Source of the DNA: CAJCIW01 sp963811735
GTDB lineage: Bacteria > Chlamydiota > Chlamydiia > Chlamydiales > Rhabdochlamydiaceae
Reading direction: 5' to 3'
NCBI GenBank assembly: GCA_963811735.1
Contig: CAWESW010000081.1
Span: 1-64,000, forward strand
DNA: 64,000 nt
Shown here one piece after another: positions 25,347 through 33,967 of this stretch. The position numbers and the translations under genes are program-made. How positions within the stretch are numbered: position 1 is the first letter of the stretch; every line of letters begins with the position of its first letter. The notes under the pieces were generated by a model, which was not told the origin of the DNA, did not search any database, and was given only the letters and a program-made list of their open reading frames with translations.

Positions 25347-26738
25347 TCAATGAGTCACTGGACTTTTGGAGGCCGCAAGGGCTTTGACAAGGGGTTTTAA
25401 CGTCGAATCAGGGGCTTTCGTTCGGCTGATCTCGGCTCCCAGCGAGGAGAGCTTTTCAACTAATTTTTCATAACCTCTATCGAGGTAGTGGATGCCGCTG
25501 ATGTTGCTCTCATCGGGGGCGAGAAGGGCGGCCAGGACGTAGGCGAATCCGGCCCTTAGGTCGGGGATGACGATGTCTCTGGATTGCAAAGGTGTGGGTC
25601 CTTTGACGACGATGCTGTGGAAGAAGTTCTGCGAGGCGTAGCGGCACTCTTTGCCGCCAAGGCACTGTGTAAACGCTTCGATGTCTGCGCCCATCAATCT
25701 CAGGGTTTCAGTATAGCCGAACCGATTTTCATACACCGTTTCATGGACGACGGAGGCGCCATGGGATTGGGTGAGGAGGACGACGAACGGCTGTTGCCAA
25801 TCGGTCATGAATCCGGGATGCACATCGGTTTCGATATGCACGCCTCCTTTTAGGGGGCCTTTGTAGAAAAATTCGATCCCGTCTTTTTTAACTTCGAATC
25901 CGGCGTTAACTTCGCGCAAGCGGTTGAGAAAAGTGATCATATGAGGATGCTGGGCTCCTTCGACAAAGACGCGCCCTTTTGTGCTGATTCCGGCAAGGCC
26001 AAGGGAGGCGGCTTCAATTCTGTCGGTGATCACAATGTGCTCGACTTCCTGGAATTGATTTGTCTGCTGGATGCGGATCGTGCGGTCAACGTCCATTCCG
26101 ATCGTCACGCCGAGTTTTTGTAGAAAAAGGATCAGATCGACGATCTCGGGTTCTGTTGCCGCATTTTTGATGACTGTTGTTCCTTTCGCGCGCACTGCCG
26201 CCATGATTGTATTTTCCGTCGCGCCGACAGAGGGGAAGGGAAGCGTGATCACCGCTCCTTTCATGCCTTGATGCGCTCTTGCGAAGTAAGCGCCTTCTTT
26301 TTTCATTTCGCGGTATTCAATGGTGGCGCCGAGCTTCTCCAGAGCGATAATATGAAAGTCGACCGGGCGTTTGCCGATTTTGCACCCGCCGGCAGTGGGA
26401 ACGATAATATCTTCATCGGTGCGCCCTAATAATGCGCCGATCATCAGGATAGGGATGCGGTTCGACCCGGAAAAGCGCTGAGGAACATAGGTGGCCTTGA
26501 GTTCTTTCGTCACAATTTCTAAGACGCCTGCGCTGCGATCCCATTGGACTTCTGAGCCGATCTCGCAACATAAGTCAACCGTCACTTCAACTTCGGCGAT
26601 GTCAGGGACATTGTAGAACGTGCAACGCTTGTCCGATAAAAGAGAAGCGACGAGAAGTTTGGTCACGGCGTTCTTTGCCCCCGCCGCTTTGACTTTTCCT
26701 TCTAAAGGTTTGCCGCCTTTGATTTTGAGAATGTCCAT
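25347..26738 (-). CDS. murA: UDP-N-acetylglucosamine 1-carboxyvinyltransferase
   Basis: First committed enzyme of peptidoglycan precursor synthesis; adds enolpyruvate to UDP-GlcNAc. The 463-residue protein contains the N-terminal KIKGGKPLEGKVKAAGAKNA motif, ALLGRTDEDIIVPTAGGCKI with GKRPVDFH directly after, and TDVHPGFMTDWQQPFVVLLT. The catalytic loop carries Cys (GGCKIG), whereas the pathogenic Chlamydia enzyme is known for Asp at this place and fosfomycin resistance. It lies alone on the minus strand behind an ATP-grasp gene. Confidence 0.95.
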   Translation of the reverse strand: MDILKIKGGKPLEGKVKAAGAKNAVTKLLVASLLSDKRCTFYNVPDIAEVEVTVDLCCEIGSEVQWDRSAGVLEIVTKELKATYVPQRFSGSNRIPILMIGALLGRTDEDIIVPTAGGCKIGKRPVDFHIIALEKLGATIEYREMKKEGAYFARAHQGMKGAVITLPFPSVGATENTIMAAVRAKGTTVIKNAATEPEIVDLILFLQKLGVTIGMDVDRTIRIQQTNQFQEVEHIVITDRIEAASLGLAGISTKGRVFVEGAQHPHMITFLNRLREVNAGFEVKKDGIEFFYKGPLKGGVHIETDVHPGFMTDWQQPFVVLLTQSHGASVVHETVYENRFGYTETLRLMGADIEAFTQCLGGKECRYASQNFFHSIVVKGPTPLQSRDIVIPDLRAGFAYVLAALLAPDESNISGIHYLDRGYEKLVEKLSSLGAEISRTKAPDSTLKPLVKALAASKSPVTH

Positions 26739-26814
26739 GAATGCCTCGAGCCGTTGATTAAAGTATATGGGGGGATACAGAGAGATATGACTTAAGTCTT
26801 ATCGCGAATGAGAT

Positions 26815-28052
26815 TTAATTGTAAATATCTATCGTAAGATTGCGGTTGAAGGGAAAAATTTTCCCTGTCTTCGATATCACGGATTGAGGAAGATAACCGT
26901 TTGTGTTGGGAGAATAGCTGAAACGCACAATGTGATCGGGATAATATCTTCGTTGAAACGCAAGGGCAGCCCATCCCATCGTTTTTCGCGCGTTGATTTC
27001 TACGATGGGGTGTAGCGCTACGATATTGTCGGGCAATGTATATATACTGCGGTCGGCCTGAAACTTGGATTTGGACCCGCGCGAAAGCTCCCGCGATTCA
27101 ACGATCGCAAACGGGTCAATATCAGGAATATGAACCCGTTTACGATCGTTGAATCCCGGGGCTTTGGCGCGGTCCAAATTCCAAGTTTCATGCCGACCGC
27201 AGTATAGCATGGCATCGATGCCGACATTTCCAAAAAAGCCCAATTGGGCAATTTTTAAAAGGATCGGTTCTGCGATTTTGAGATGCTCTTTTAAGAAGGA
27301 AAGATGGGAACCGAACAACTGCTTCTCATCCCCGACTTGATTATAGCGGTATTGTCCTTTCTCATCGTTTGCGCAAAGCGTTGATCCGATGTAGGAGAGG
27401 TGTTCGTGTTTGTCGATGAGCCATTGGGTGCTGAAATCGAGGATCCGCTGCACCCATGGCTCGGCGATCACAGGGAGTCCTTTTTTCCACTCCTTTTTCA
27501 AAAAGGAGTCGATGCGTTCCCAGGGGAACAGAGGATCATCGATGATCAGATGTCCTTTTCCCGAAACGCCATAACAAGTTTTAGAACTTTCTTCCCTTCG
27601 AATGAGTTGAGCCATTGTTTTGCCTGTTTCTCATCATGCAACAGAGCCGCGCCGGGAAGTTTTGGGCTGCACTCAAATGAAAACCGTTTTGAATTGACCT
27701 GCCGGACAATCTCCCATTCGGGCATGCAATAAGCGAGGCGATGCTTCTTCGCAAAAGCAGCGATCAAAAGGGATGGTCCCCAGCTTTCAATTTCCTCAAA
27801 ACCTGCAAACGAAGGATCTGAAAGAGCGAATGCTTGCGGGGGGCAAATCTTCTGTGCTTTTAGAGATTCCCAGTAATCGGGCGGAGGTGGTTCGGAGAGT
27901 AAAACCCCCTCATTTTCAGAGCCGTACAAGACAGGGAGGAATTGGAGTTGGCGATAGATGGCGTGTTGATGAAACGCTTCCGACAGGCTGCATTTCGATT
28001 GCGTTTCCAGTTCCCATTCGAAGAAGGTATTGGCGATGTGTAATTTAGGCAT
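26815..28052 (-). pseudogene. ATP-grasp superfamily protein, frameshifted and carrying a palindromic insertion
   Basis: Two overlapping frames, 28052-27546 and 27615-26815, join into one protein of about 410 residues if one A is restored in the run near 27578. FEGKKVLK is then followed directly by TCYGVSGKGHLIID, the ATP-binding lysine and glycine loop. Later parts (LPVIAEPWVQRILDFS, GFFGNVGIDAMLYCG, LHPIVEINARKTMGW) fit an ATP-grasp ligase of unknown substrate. About 54 residues near residues 315-370 of the joined protein (WNLDRAKAPGF ... FQADRSIYT region) come from a palindromic element, in frame. It may be an active gene with a sequencing error, or a pseudogene. Confidence 0.7.
27043..27206. 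repeat. palindromic element, family B, inside the ATP-grasp gene
   Basis: 164-base palindrome with ends TATACTGCGGTCGGC / GCCGACCGCAGTATA, middle arms GCGCGAAAGCTCCCGCGATT / CCCGGGGCTTTGGCGCGG, and inner hairpin ACGATCGCAAACGGG / CCCGTTTACGATCGT around a short AT-rich loop. With TA counted as target duplication the inserted length is 162, divisible by three. Middle-shell orientation is minus, the same as the gene. Confidence 0.95.
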
Positions 28053-28151
28053 TTTTCTCTAAAAAAATGGACAAAGCGCTCTCGAGCGATTATAACAGAA
28101 TGCAGTGTTCTTAATATAATCATAATCCCCTCTATTTGCTAGGGTACTTCT

Positions 28152-29258
28152 ATGAAAAATAAAAAAATCCGCCTCGGCATTCTTTTTGGCGGCAAATCCT
28201 CGGAACATGAAGTCTCATTGATATCCGCTAAAAACATTATCGATGCGCTAGACAAAGAGAAATACGATATTTTTCTGATCGGAATCGATAAAACCGGGGA
28301 ATGGAGATTACGAGATGGCTATTCCTATTTGATGAATGCCGATAACCCCAAACTTGTTCAACTGCATGCGGCCAAAGAAAGCATCGCGCTTGTTCCCAAA
28401 AATAACCGCAAGGAACTCGTCAACTGCACTGGCGATCAATTGAGAGAATCTTTACAACTCGATGTGATTTTCCCGGTTTTACACGGGTGCTATGGGGAAG
28501 ACGGAACCGTTCAAGGACTTCTGAAACTGGCCAATATCCCTTTTGTCGGGGCCGGGGTCCTCGGTTCTGCAATTGGAATGGACAAGGATGTGATGAAGCG
28601 GCTGCTTCGAGATGCCAAAATCCCGGTGGCGCGTTTTATAACGCTGCATGACTATGAAAAGGATCAATACAGTTTTGAAAGTGTCGTAGCGCAGGTGGGC
28701 TGCCCATTTTTTGTCAAACCTGCCAATTGCGGTTCTTCCGTTGGGGTTTCAAAAGTCAAATCCAAAGAGGATTTCAAAACTTCCGTCGAAGCTGCTTTCT
28801 TGTATGATCGCAAGATCCTGATCGAAGAATTTATGCAGGGCCGGGAGATCGAATGCTCCATTCTGGGCAACGATCATCCGATTGTGTCTCTTCCTGGGGA
28901 GGTGATCCCTCGGCATGAGTTTTACTCTTATGAAGCAAAGTACATTGATGAAGAAGGAACTAGATTCGAGATCCCTGTTTATTTACCTCCCGAAGTCACA
29001 GAAAAGATTCAGCAGATGGCAATCAGCGTGTATCGGACCCTTTGTTGCGAAGGGATGGCGCGCGTTGACTTCTTTTTGAAGGAAAATGGGGAGATTTACG
29101 TCAACGAGATCAATACGATTCCGGGTTTTGCCAAGATGAGTATGTATCCGAGGTTATGGGTGGGCAGCGGCCTTTCCTATACGAAGCTGCTCGACCGCCT
29201 GATTGAGCTTGCGCTTGAGCGCCATCAGAAAGAATCCACTTTAAAAATGACCTTTTGA
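28152..29258 (+). CDS. ddl: D-alanine--D-alanine ligase
   Basis: ATP-grasp enzyme joining two D-Ala residues for peptidoglycan precursors. The 368-residue protein shows LFGGKSSEHEVSLISA, PVLHGCYGEDGTVQGLLKL, the ATP-site PFFVKPANCGSSVGVSKV, REIECSILGN and the metal/phosphate loop EIYVNEINTIPGFAKMSMYP. It is stand-alone, whereas C. trachomatis has ddl fused to murC. It is divergent from the ATP-grasp gene and 15 bases ahead of ispF. Confidence 0.95.
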   Translation: MKNKKIRLGILFGGKSSEHEVSLISAKNIIDALDKEKYDIFLIGIDKTGEWRLRDGYSYLMNADNPKLVQLHAAKESIALVPKNNRKELVNCTGDQLRESLQLDVIFPVLHGCYGEDGTVQGLLKLANIPFVGAGVLGSAIGMDKDVMKRLLRDAKIPVARFITLHDYEKDQYSFESVVAQVGCPFFVKPANCGSSVGVSKVKSKEDFKTSVEAAFLYDRKILIEEFMQGREIECSILGNDHPIVSLPGEVIPRHEFYSYEAKYIDEEGTRFEIPVYLPPEVTEKIQQMAISVYRTLCCEGMARVDFFLKENGEIYVNEINTIPGFAKMSMYPRLWVGSGLSYTKLLDRLIELALERHQKESTLKMTF

Positions 29259-29273
29259 GGAGTTGTTTTTTTC

Positions 29274-29771
29274 ATGCTGATTCCTACTTTTCCAAGAGTG
29301 CGTGTGGGGATAGGAAAGGATAGCCGCCGCTTTCTTCCAGCGGATTCTACAAAGCCGTGCGTTATCGCCGGGCTGATTTTCGAGGATGCGCCGGGGCTTT
29401 CCGCCGATTCAGACGGGGATGTCGTCTTTCATTCTCTTTGCAATGCAATCACGTCTGTATCGGGGGTTCCTGTCCTCAGCGGGATCGCAAACGATCTATG
29501 CCTCAAGGACGGCATCACAGCCAGCCAGGTCTATCTGGAAAGGGCTCTGGAGACTCTCGGCAGCCAAAAGGTCGAACATGTCGCCTTGACCATCGAAGGG
29601 AAGCGCCCCCTCATTCAAATGCGCATTGAGGAGATGCGGGCAAGGATCTCTCAAGTAATGAAAATTCGAATCGATCAGGTTGGGCTGACGGTGATTTCCG
29701 GGGAAGGGCTAACAGATTTTGGCTGTGGAGATGGTCTACAATGCCTTTGCATGCTAACGACAATCGAATAG
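29274..29771 (+). CDS. ispF: 2-C-methyl-D-erythritol 2,4-cyclodiphosphate synthase, chlamydial type
   Basis: Fifth enzyme of the MEP isoprenoid pathway. The 165-residue protein keeps ADSDGDVVFHSLCNAI (metal-binding His) and IGKDSRRF near the N-terminus, and the end SGEGLTDFGCGDGLQCLC. The usual N-terminal DxH metal motif reads DSR, so the second His ligand appears replaced. The middle region (SVSGVPVLSGIANDLCLKDG) is also the divergent chlamydial type rather than the canonical GDIG/FPD form. It probably shares a transcript with ddl. Confidence 0.85.
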   Translation: MLIPTFPRVRVGIGKDSRRFLPADSTKPCVIAGLIFEDAPGLSADSDGDVVFHSLCNAITSVSGVPVLSGIANDLCLKDGITASQVYLERALETLGSQKVEHVALTIEGKRPLIQMRIEEMRARISQVMKIRIDQVGLTVISGEGLTDFGCGDGLQCLCMLTTIE

Positions 29772-29794
29772 CTGCCTATCATGCTTTTGCACGC

Positions 29795-29830
29795 GTGGCC
29801 TTTTTCAAAATTGCTTTAGAAACAGGCCAC
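29795..29830. terminator. hairpin between converging ispF and euo genes
   Basis: GTGGCCTTTTTC / GAAACAGGCCAC forms a stem with an AT-rich loop in the 64-base gap between two converging genes. It may act as a bidirectional terminator; there is no long T run. Confidence 0.5.
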
Positions 29831-29835
29831 TCTTT

Positions 29836-30291
29836 CTAGGAAACGCCTTCGTCGAAGTTCGATATCAACTTGTTCAGATAGCTTTCCTTGTATTTCTTAA
29901 GGTCATCCGCATGAACAACCCAAGCCGATCCCTTCCTCGTGGCTTTCAACAGCCCGATGCGCGTTGCGTAATAGATCTTCTGGTAAGGAACGTTCAACAT
30001 TTTGGATGCCTGTTGGATCGAATAGAACCCTTTCTTATTATCAAAGATAAGCTCCCCGTTATGCATCGATTTGGTGCGGGAGTACTTTAATTTCCGATAA
30101 TGGTCCAGGTCCTCGATGTCAATAATCCATCGGGTTGGATTTTTATAAGCGCGCAGCTTCTTTTGCTTGATAGCAACATAGATAGCTTGACGCGTCACAT
30201 TGTTAATTTTTGCCGCCTCTGAGAGGGTGACAAACTTTTTGTCAGCCGGCAAATCAATCTCGCGGGTCTCGGTCATTCGATTTTCGCTCAT
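29836..30291 (-). CDS. euo: EUO-type developmental DNA-binding regulator, copy 1
   Basis: 151-residue helix-turn-helix protein of the chlamydial EUO family, the repressor that keeps late genes silent in the replicative form. Two DNA-binding modules are visible: TLSEAAKINNVTRQAIYVAI followed by KQKKLRAYKNPTRW, and YSIQQASKMLNVPYQKIYYA followed by RKGSAWVVHADDL. They flank the conserved linker KYSRTKSMHNGELIFDN. The ATG has a good AAGGAGAG site. A second very similar gene lies 670 bases upstream on the same strand. The two differ mostly at the termini and in scattered substitutions. Confidence 0.9.
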   Translation of the reverse strand: MSENRMTETREIDLPADKKFVTLSEAAKINNVTRQAIYVAIKQKKLRAYKNPTRWIIDIEDLDHYRKLKYSRTKSMHNGELIFDNKKGFYSIQQASKMLNVPYQKIYYATRIGLLKATRKGSAWVVHADDLKKYKESYLNKLISNFDEGVS

Positions 30292-30689
30292 AGAGCTCTC
30301 CTTATGCTTTTATAGGAGTAATTATAAAGATCAAATATTAATTTCTGGTAAAAGGTAGCATAAAATGGATAAAAAAAAATCGGAAAATTCGAAAACACAA
30401 GTGACAATAAAATACTTTAATTTATAAAGCACTTATGATTAGATGGTTAAGGTGAAGTTAATACTTTATAAAGAGTTAAATTTTTTTCTTCCAGATCGAA
30501 AAAAAAATTCAGCCCGCTCATTTTGCCAAGGTTTTTTGAGGCAAAAAACGACTATTTTAGGGGGTGTCTTCACAAAGGCGCCTGTCCTCTTCCGTTTGAA
30601 GCAGGATCCGTTAATAGCTTCTTAGAGGGGGGAATCCCCATACTTGACCCCCTAATTGGGCCCAAATGCAGTTTAAGGCCAAAGAGGGG
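30292..30689. other. interval between the two euo copies: promoter-side sequence, no gene seen
   Basis: Very AT-rich near euo copy 1 (its likely promoter and ribosome-binding site), then about 250 bases of unassigned sequence. A 60-residue forward frame (30443-30625) has no family resemblance or ribosome-binding site, so I do not call it a gene. Confidence 0.4.
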
Positions 30690-30850
30690 TATACTGCGGT
30701 CAGCCTGAAACTTGGACCCTTAGCGATAAGCCCCGGGATTCAACGATCGCAAACGGGTTCATATTCCTAATATTGACCCGTTTGCGATCGTTGAATCCCG
30801 GGGCTTATCGCTAAGGGTCCAAATCCAAGTTTCAGGCCGACCGCAGTATA
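30690..30850. repeat. palindromic element, family B
   Basis: 161 bases, nearly perfect nested palindrome: TATACTGCGGTC / GACCGCAGTATA outer, then AGCGATAAGCCCCGGGATTC / GAATCCCGGGGCTTATCGCT, and the same inner ACGATCGCAAACGGG / CCCGTTTGCGATCGT hairpin as in the ATP-grasp gene insertion. Intergenic, just downstream of euo copy 2. Confidence 0.95.
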
Positions 30851-30856
30851 TAAAAA

Positions 30857-30886
30857 AAACCGCCGGGGGCCATCCCCCGGCGGTTT
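30857..30886 (-). terminator. intrinsic terminator of euo copy 2
   Basis: Perfect stem AAACCGCCGGGGG / CCCCCGGCGGTTT with a 4-base loop. On the minus strand it is followed by eight T residues. It lies 79 bases after the euo copy 2 stop. Confidence 0.92.
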
Positions 30887-30964
30887 CTGTAACGCAGCAG
30901 TTCTCAGGGCTTTAATTTACGCTCATTTCCCAGATGAAACCCCTGAGCGGTTTCATCCGAGAAA

Positions 30965-31417
30965 TTACATAGCCTCTGAGCGCTGGGCTTTTTTACTCAG
31001 GTAGGTTTCCTGGTATTGTTTCACGTCGCTAATATGAATGACCCATGCAGCACCTTTACGGTGAGCTTTCATCAAACCTACTCGCGTAGCGTAGTAGATT
31101 TTCTGAGCTGGGACATTTAACATTTTTGCGACTTGATTGATAGAATAGAAGCCTTTGTGATTGTCGAACAGAAGTTCGCCGTTGAACATCGACTTGGTAC
31201 GAGAGTACTTTTGTTTTCTGTAGTTCTCGAGATCTTCCAAATCAATTGTCCACCGGGTCGCGTCTTTCGAAGCTTTCAGCTTCTTTTGCTTGATGGCAAC
31301 ATAGATCGCTTGACGGGTGACGTTATTAATTTTCGCCGCCTCCGTTATTGAAACGACCTTTTTGCCTGACGATGCTGAAATAACAGCTTCGCCAAGGTGG
31401 CTGGTTTCTTTTTCCAT
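30965..31417 (-). CDS. euo: EUO-type developmental DNA-binding regulator, copy 2
   Basis: 150-residue paralogue of the neighbouring copy, about 70 percent identical by eye. The same two modules are seen: SITEAAKINNVTRQAIYVAI and INQVAKMLNVPAQKIYYATR, with RKGAAWVIHISDV following. The residues KASKDATRW, KYSRTKSMFNGELLFDN and KGAAWVI look nearer to C. trachomatis EUO than copy 1, so this is likely the orthologue. A GGAGG site precedes the ATG, and a strong terminator follows. The long AT-rich region upstream is likely to carry its promoter, possibly an early-gene promoter. Confidence 0.93.
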   Translation of the reverse strand: MEKETSHLGEAVISASSGKKVVSITEAAKINNVTRQAIYVAIKQKKLKASKDATRWTIDLEDLENYRKQKYSRTKSMFNGELLFDNHKGFYSINQVAKMLNVPAQKIYYATRVGLMKAHRKGAAWVIHISDVKQYQETYLSKKAQRSEAM

Positions 31418-31993
31418 GATTTAAATCCTCCAAAAAATCAAATAACCTTTCATAACTCAACGCTGGTAACAAATTAGAAATCGCTTTTAACCAACGGCTT
31501 GCAAAATTACCGGCGTTTTTTCTTCGTTTTCTTTAATTAAACGATTCTAATACTCACTTTGATCATTAATTATGGCATATAAATGAATTGATTTCAAGCA
31601 TATACTGATTTTTTTCCTGTTAACGCTCACAAATTCAACTCTCTAGATTTAATGTTAATCAAATATTTTAACTAGCCATAAACTTCTGACTTGCTATAAG
31701 CTACGACTAGGGAATGTACCTAAATAAGTTCAGTGTTTGGGCCGGTCCCCAACCACGAAAGTTTTTAATGTTTGGGCTAGCGAGGACGCCCGGAGATTGA
31801 GTCCCGCAAGTGGGTGAATATTAATCCAATATGGACCCACTTGGGGGAGCTCAACCCCCGGGGCTTTGACGCAGCCCAAACACCAAAAACTTTTGTTACG
31901 GACCGCTCACCCCAAGGGGACTTTATTGCCCCTCAGCACCCGTATTGGCCAAGCCCCTGTCCATAAACTTGTTAGATAAGAAAAAGGTCTTCT
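31418..31993. other. divergent upstream region of euo copy 2 and tsp
   Basis: 576 bases without a gene. The half next to euo is strongly AT-rich, fitting a promoter region. The half next to tsp holds a 161-base palindromic element (31744-31904), then about 90 bases before the tsp start. No promoter box can be assigned with confidence. Confidence 0.5.
31744..31904. repeat. palindromic element, family D
   Basis: Imperfect palindrome with end arms GGTCC...AAAGTTTTTAATGTTTGGGC / GCCCAAACACCAAAAACTTTTG...GGACC, the shared middle arm CCCCGGGGCTTTGACGCAGC and an inner arm AGTGGGTGAATATT / AATATGGACCCACTT. One arm is more degraded than the other. Confidence 0.85.
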
Positions 31994-33959
31994 ATGCTTC
32001 TTAGATTAGTTATTTCTTTTTTTGTATTGGGAGTCCTTTTTTCTTCTCATTTGGAGGCCAAACCCCCCCAGCTTACCCCTCGCGACACGAAAATAAAGAT
32101 CGAAGAAATTTTAAAAGCCCATGTGTCCCATCAAAAATTGACAGAGGAGATTGTTGGCAGGGCGATTCAAAATTATATTGACGAATTGGACCCGGGAAAA
32201 ACGTACTTCCTCGCATCCGACATTGCGGAGTGGATTGCCCCAACGCCTGAACTCTTAAGCCAAGCGCTTGAGGGGTATCAAAAGGAAGATTTTTCAATTT
32301 ATGAAAAAGTTCACGAATCGATGCTTTTAGCCATTGAACGCCGCAATACGATGGAAAAAGAAATCGAAAGCGCAGCGCTCATAAAAAACGTACCGGCCTC
32401 TGAATTTAAAGATGTGAAGTGGGCAAATTCATCTGATGAACTGACCCTGCGCTTGATCAAGATCAAATCTCTTCAATTGCAAACGGCGGAAAAAATTAGC
32501 CCTGAGACAAAAGATCAATTTTTCCAGCGCATCTCTAAGCGCCGCCTTAATCGCGAGGCTGAACTCGCCGGCTCGTCTGCTGCGGAACGAAAGCAGATCG
32601 TTTTGTCTTACGTTCTTAAATCAACAAGTTCCGCCCTTGACTCCCAGACCATCTACTTTACGCCGTCTGAAGCGAGCCAATTCATGATCCAGGTGCAGCA
32701 AAGGTTGTTTTGGCATCGGAGCGCAACTGCGCGATGATTTGAATGGCTTCACAATTGTGCGCATTGTCGAAGGTAGCCCTGCCAGCCAGTCCAACAAATT
32801 AAAAGTGGGGGACAAGATCGTCGCTGTCGATCAGGAGCCTGTGGTGGGAATGGACATTGTCGAAGCCGTTGAGCTGATTCGCGGGCCGCAAGGGTCAAGT
32901 GTCAACCTCACCGTATTAAGAGAGACGAAAGACTCTGATCAGACTAAAGAAGATAAACTAAATATCGAAATTGTCCGAGGCGAGATTGTTTTGAAAGAGT
33001 CTCGGCTCGACACAACTTATGAACCTTATGGAGATGGGATTATCGCCGTTCTCCATCTTTTTTCTTTTTATCAAGACTCCAACAGTTCATCCGCTTCCGA
33101 TCTTGCTGCAGCGATTGAAAACTTGAAAAAAGATCACCAAATCAAAGGGATCGTCCTCGATCTGAGAAATAACGCCGGAGGCCTCTTACCGCAGGCTGTG
33201 GCTGTCACCGGGCTTTTCATTTCAAAAGGGGTCGTCGTTTCCGTTAAGGACAATACAGGCCAAGTGCAGCATTTAAGAAATGTCGATAACCGCAAAGTCT
33301 GGGATGGGCCTCTTATCGTTTTGACAGCGCGCACCAGCGCTTCCGCTGCGGAGATTGTTGCACAGACGCTTCAAGATTACGGTAGGGCAATCGTGATTGG
33401 CGATCCGGAAACCTTTGGCAAAGGGACCTTCCAGACATTTACTTTGGAATCCGCCAATTTTGGTAAGGTGAATCCCAAAGGCGAATACAAAGTCACACGA
33501 GGTCGATATTACACCGTTTCAGGAAAAAGTCCTCAACTCGTCGGAGTCAAAGCAGATATCATCGTCCCCGGCATTTTTTCGGGCATGGAGATTGGAGAGA
33601 AGTATTCAAAATTCCCCGTGGAGACCGATCAGATCGATCCCAATTTCATCGATGATCTCTCTGATGTCCCCGCCATCCACCGAAGCCAGTTAAATAAAAT
33701 TTACAAAACAAATTTGCAAACGGTTCAGACGACCTATCAGCCCTACTTGGAAGCTTTGAAAAAAAATTCTGAAGAGAGGCTAGCCCAAAACAAGAACTAT
33801 CAAAACCTCCTTAAAGAGATCGCCAAAAAAGAGGATTTTGCGGACCCGACTGATTTTTTTGGTCAGAATGATCTACAGCTGATTGAAACGGGAAACATTA
33901 TGAAAGATCTGATCTACTTTATGGAGCAAAGCAAACAAGATCCTGCTGAAGCAGCTTAA
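31994..33959 (+). pseudogene. tsp: tail-specific protease (carboxy-terminal processing, S41 family), one-base frameshift
   Basis: Periplasmic C-terminal processing protease. The N-terminal part (31994-32737) has a signal peptide and the LDPGKTYFLASDI region. The second part (32739-33959) has the PDZ domain (GSPASQSNKLKVGDKIVAVD) and the catalytic Ser-Lys dyad in TARTSASAAEIVAQTL and ETFGKGTFQTF. Removing one T from the TTTT run at about 32707-32710 restores the expected RLFGIGAQLRDDLNGF. This is most simply a sequencing error or a very recent mutation. The gene is followed by a HAD gene after 8 bases; the C. trachomatis relative lies near omcB and gltX. Confidence 0.88.
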
Positions 33960-33967
33960 TTTTTTTT

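Noticed and set aside
30443..30625. 60-residue forward frame between the euo copies
   Set aside because: No ribosome-binding site and no recognisable motif; random opening in AT-rich DNA.
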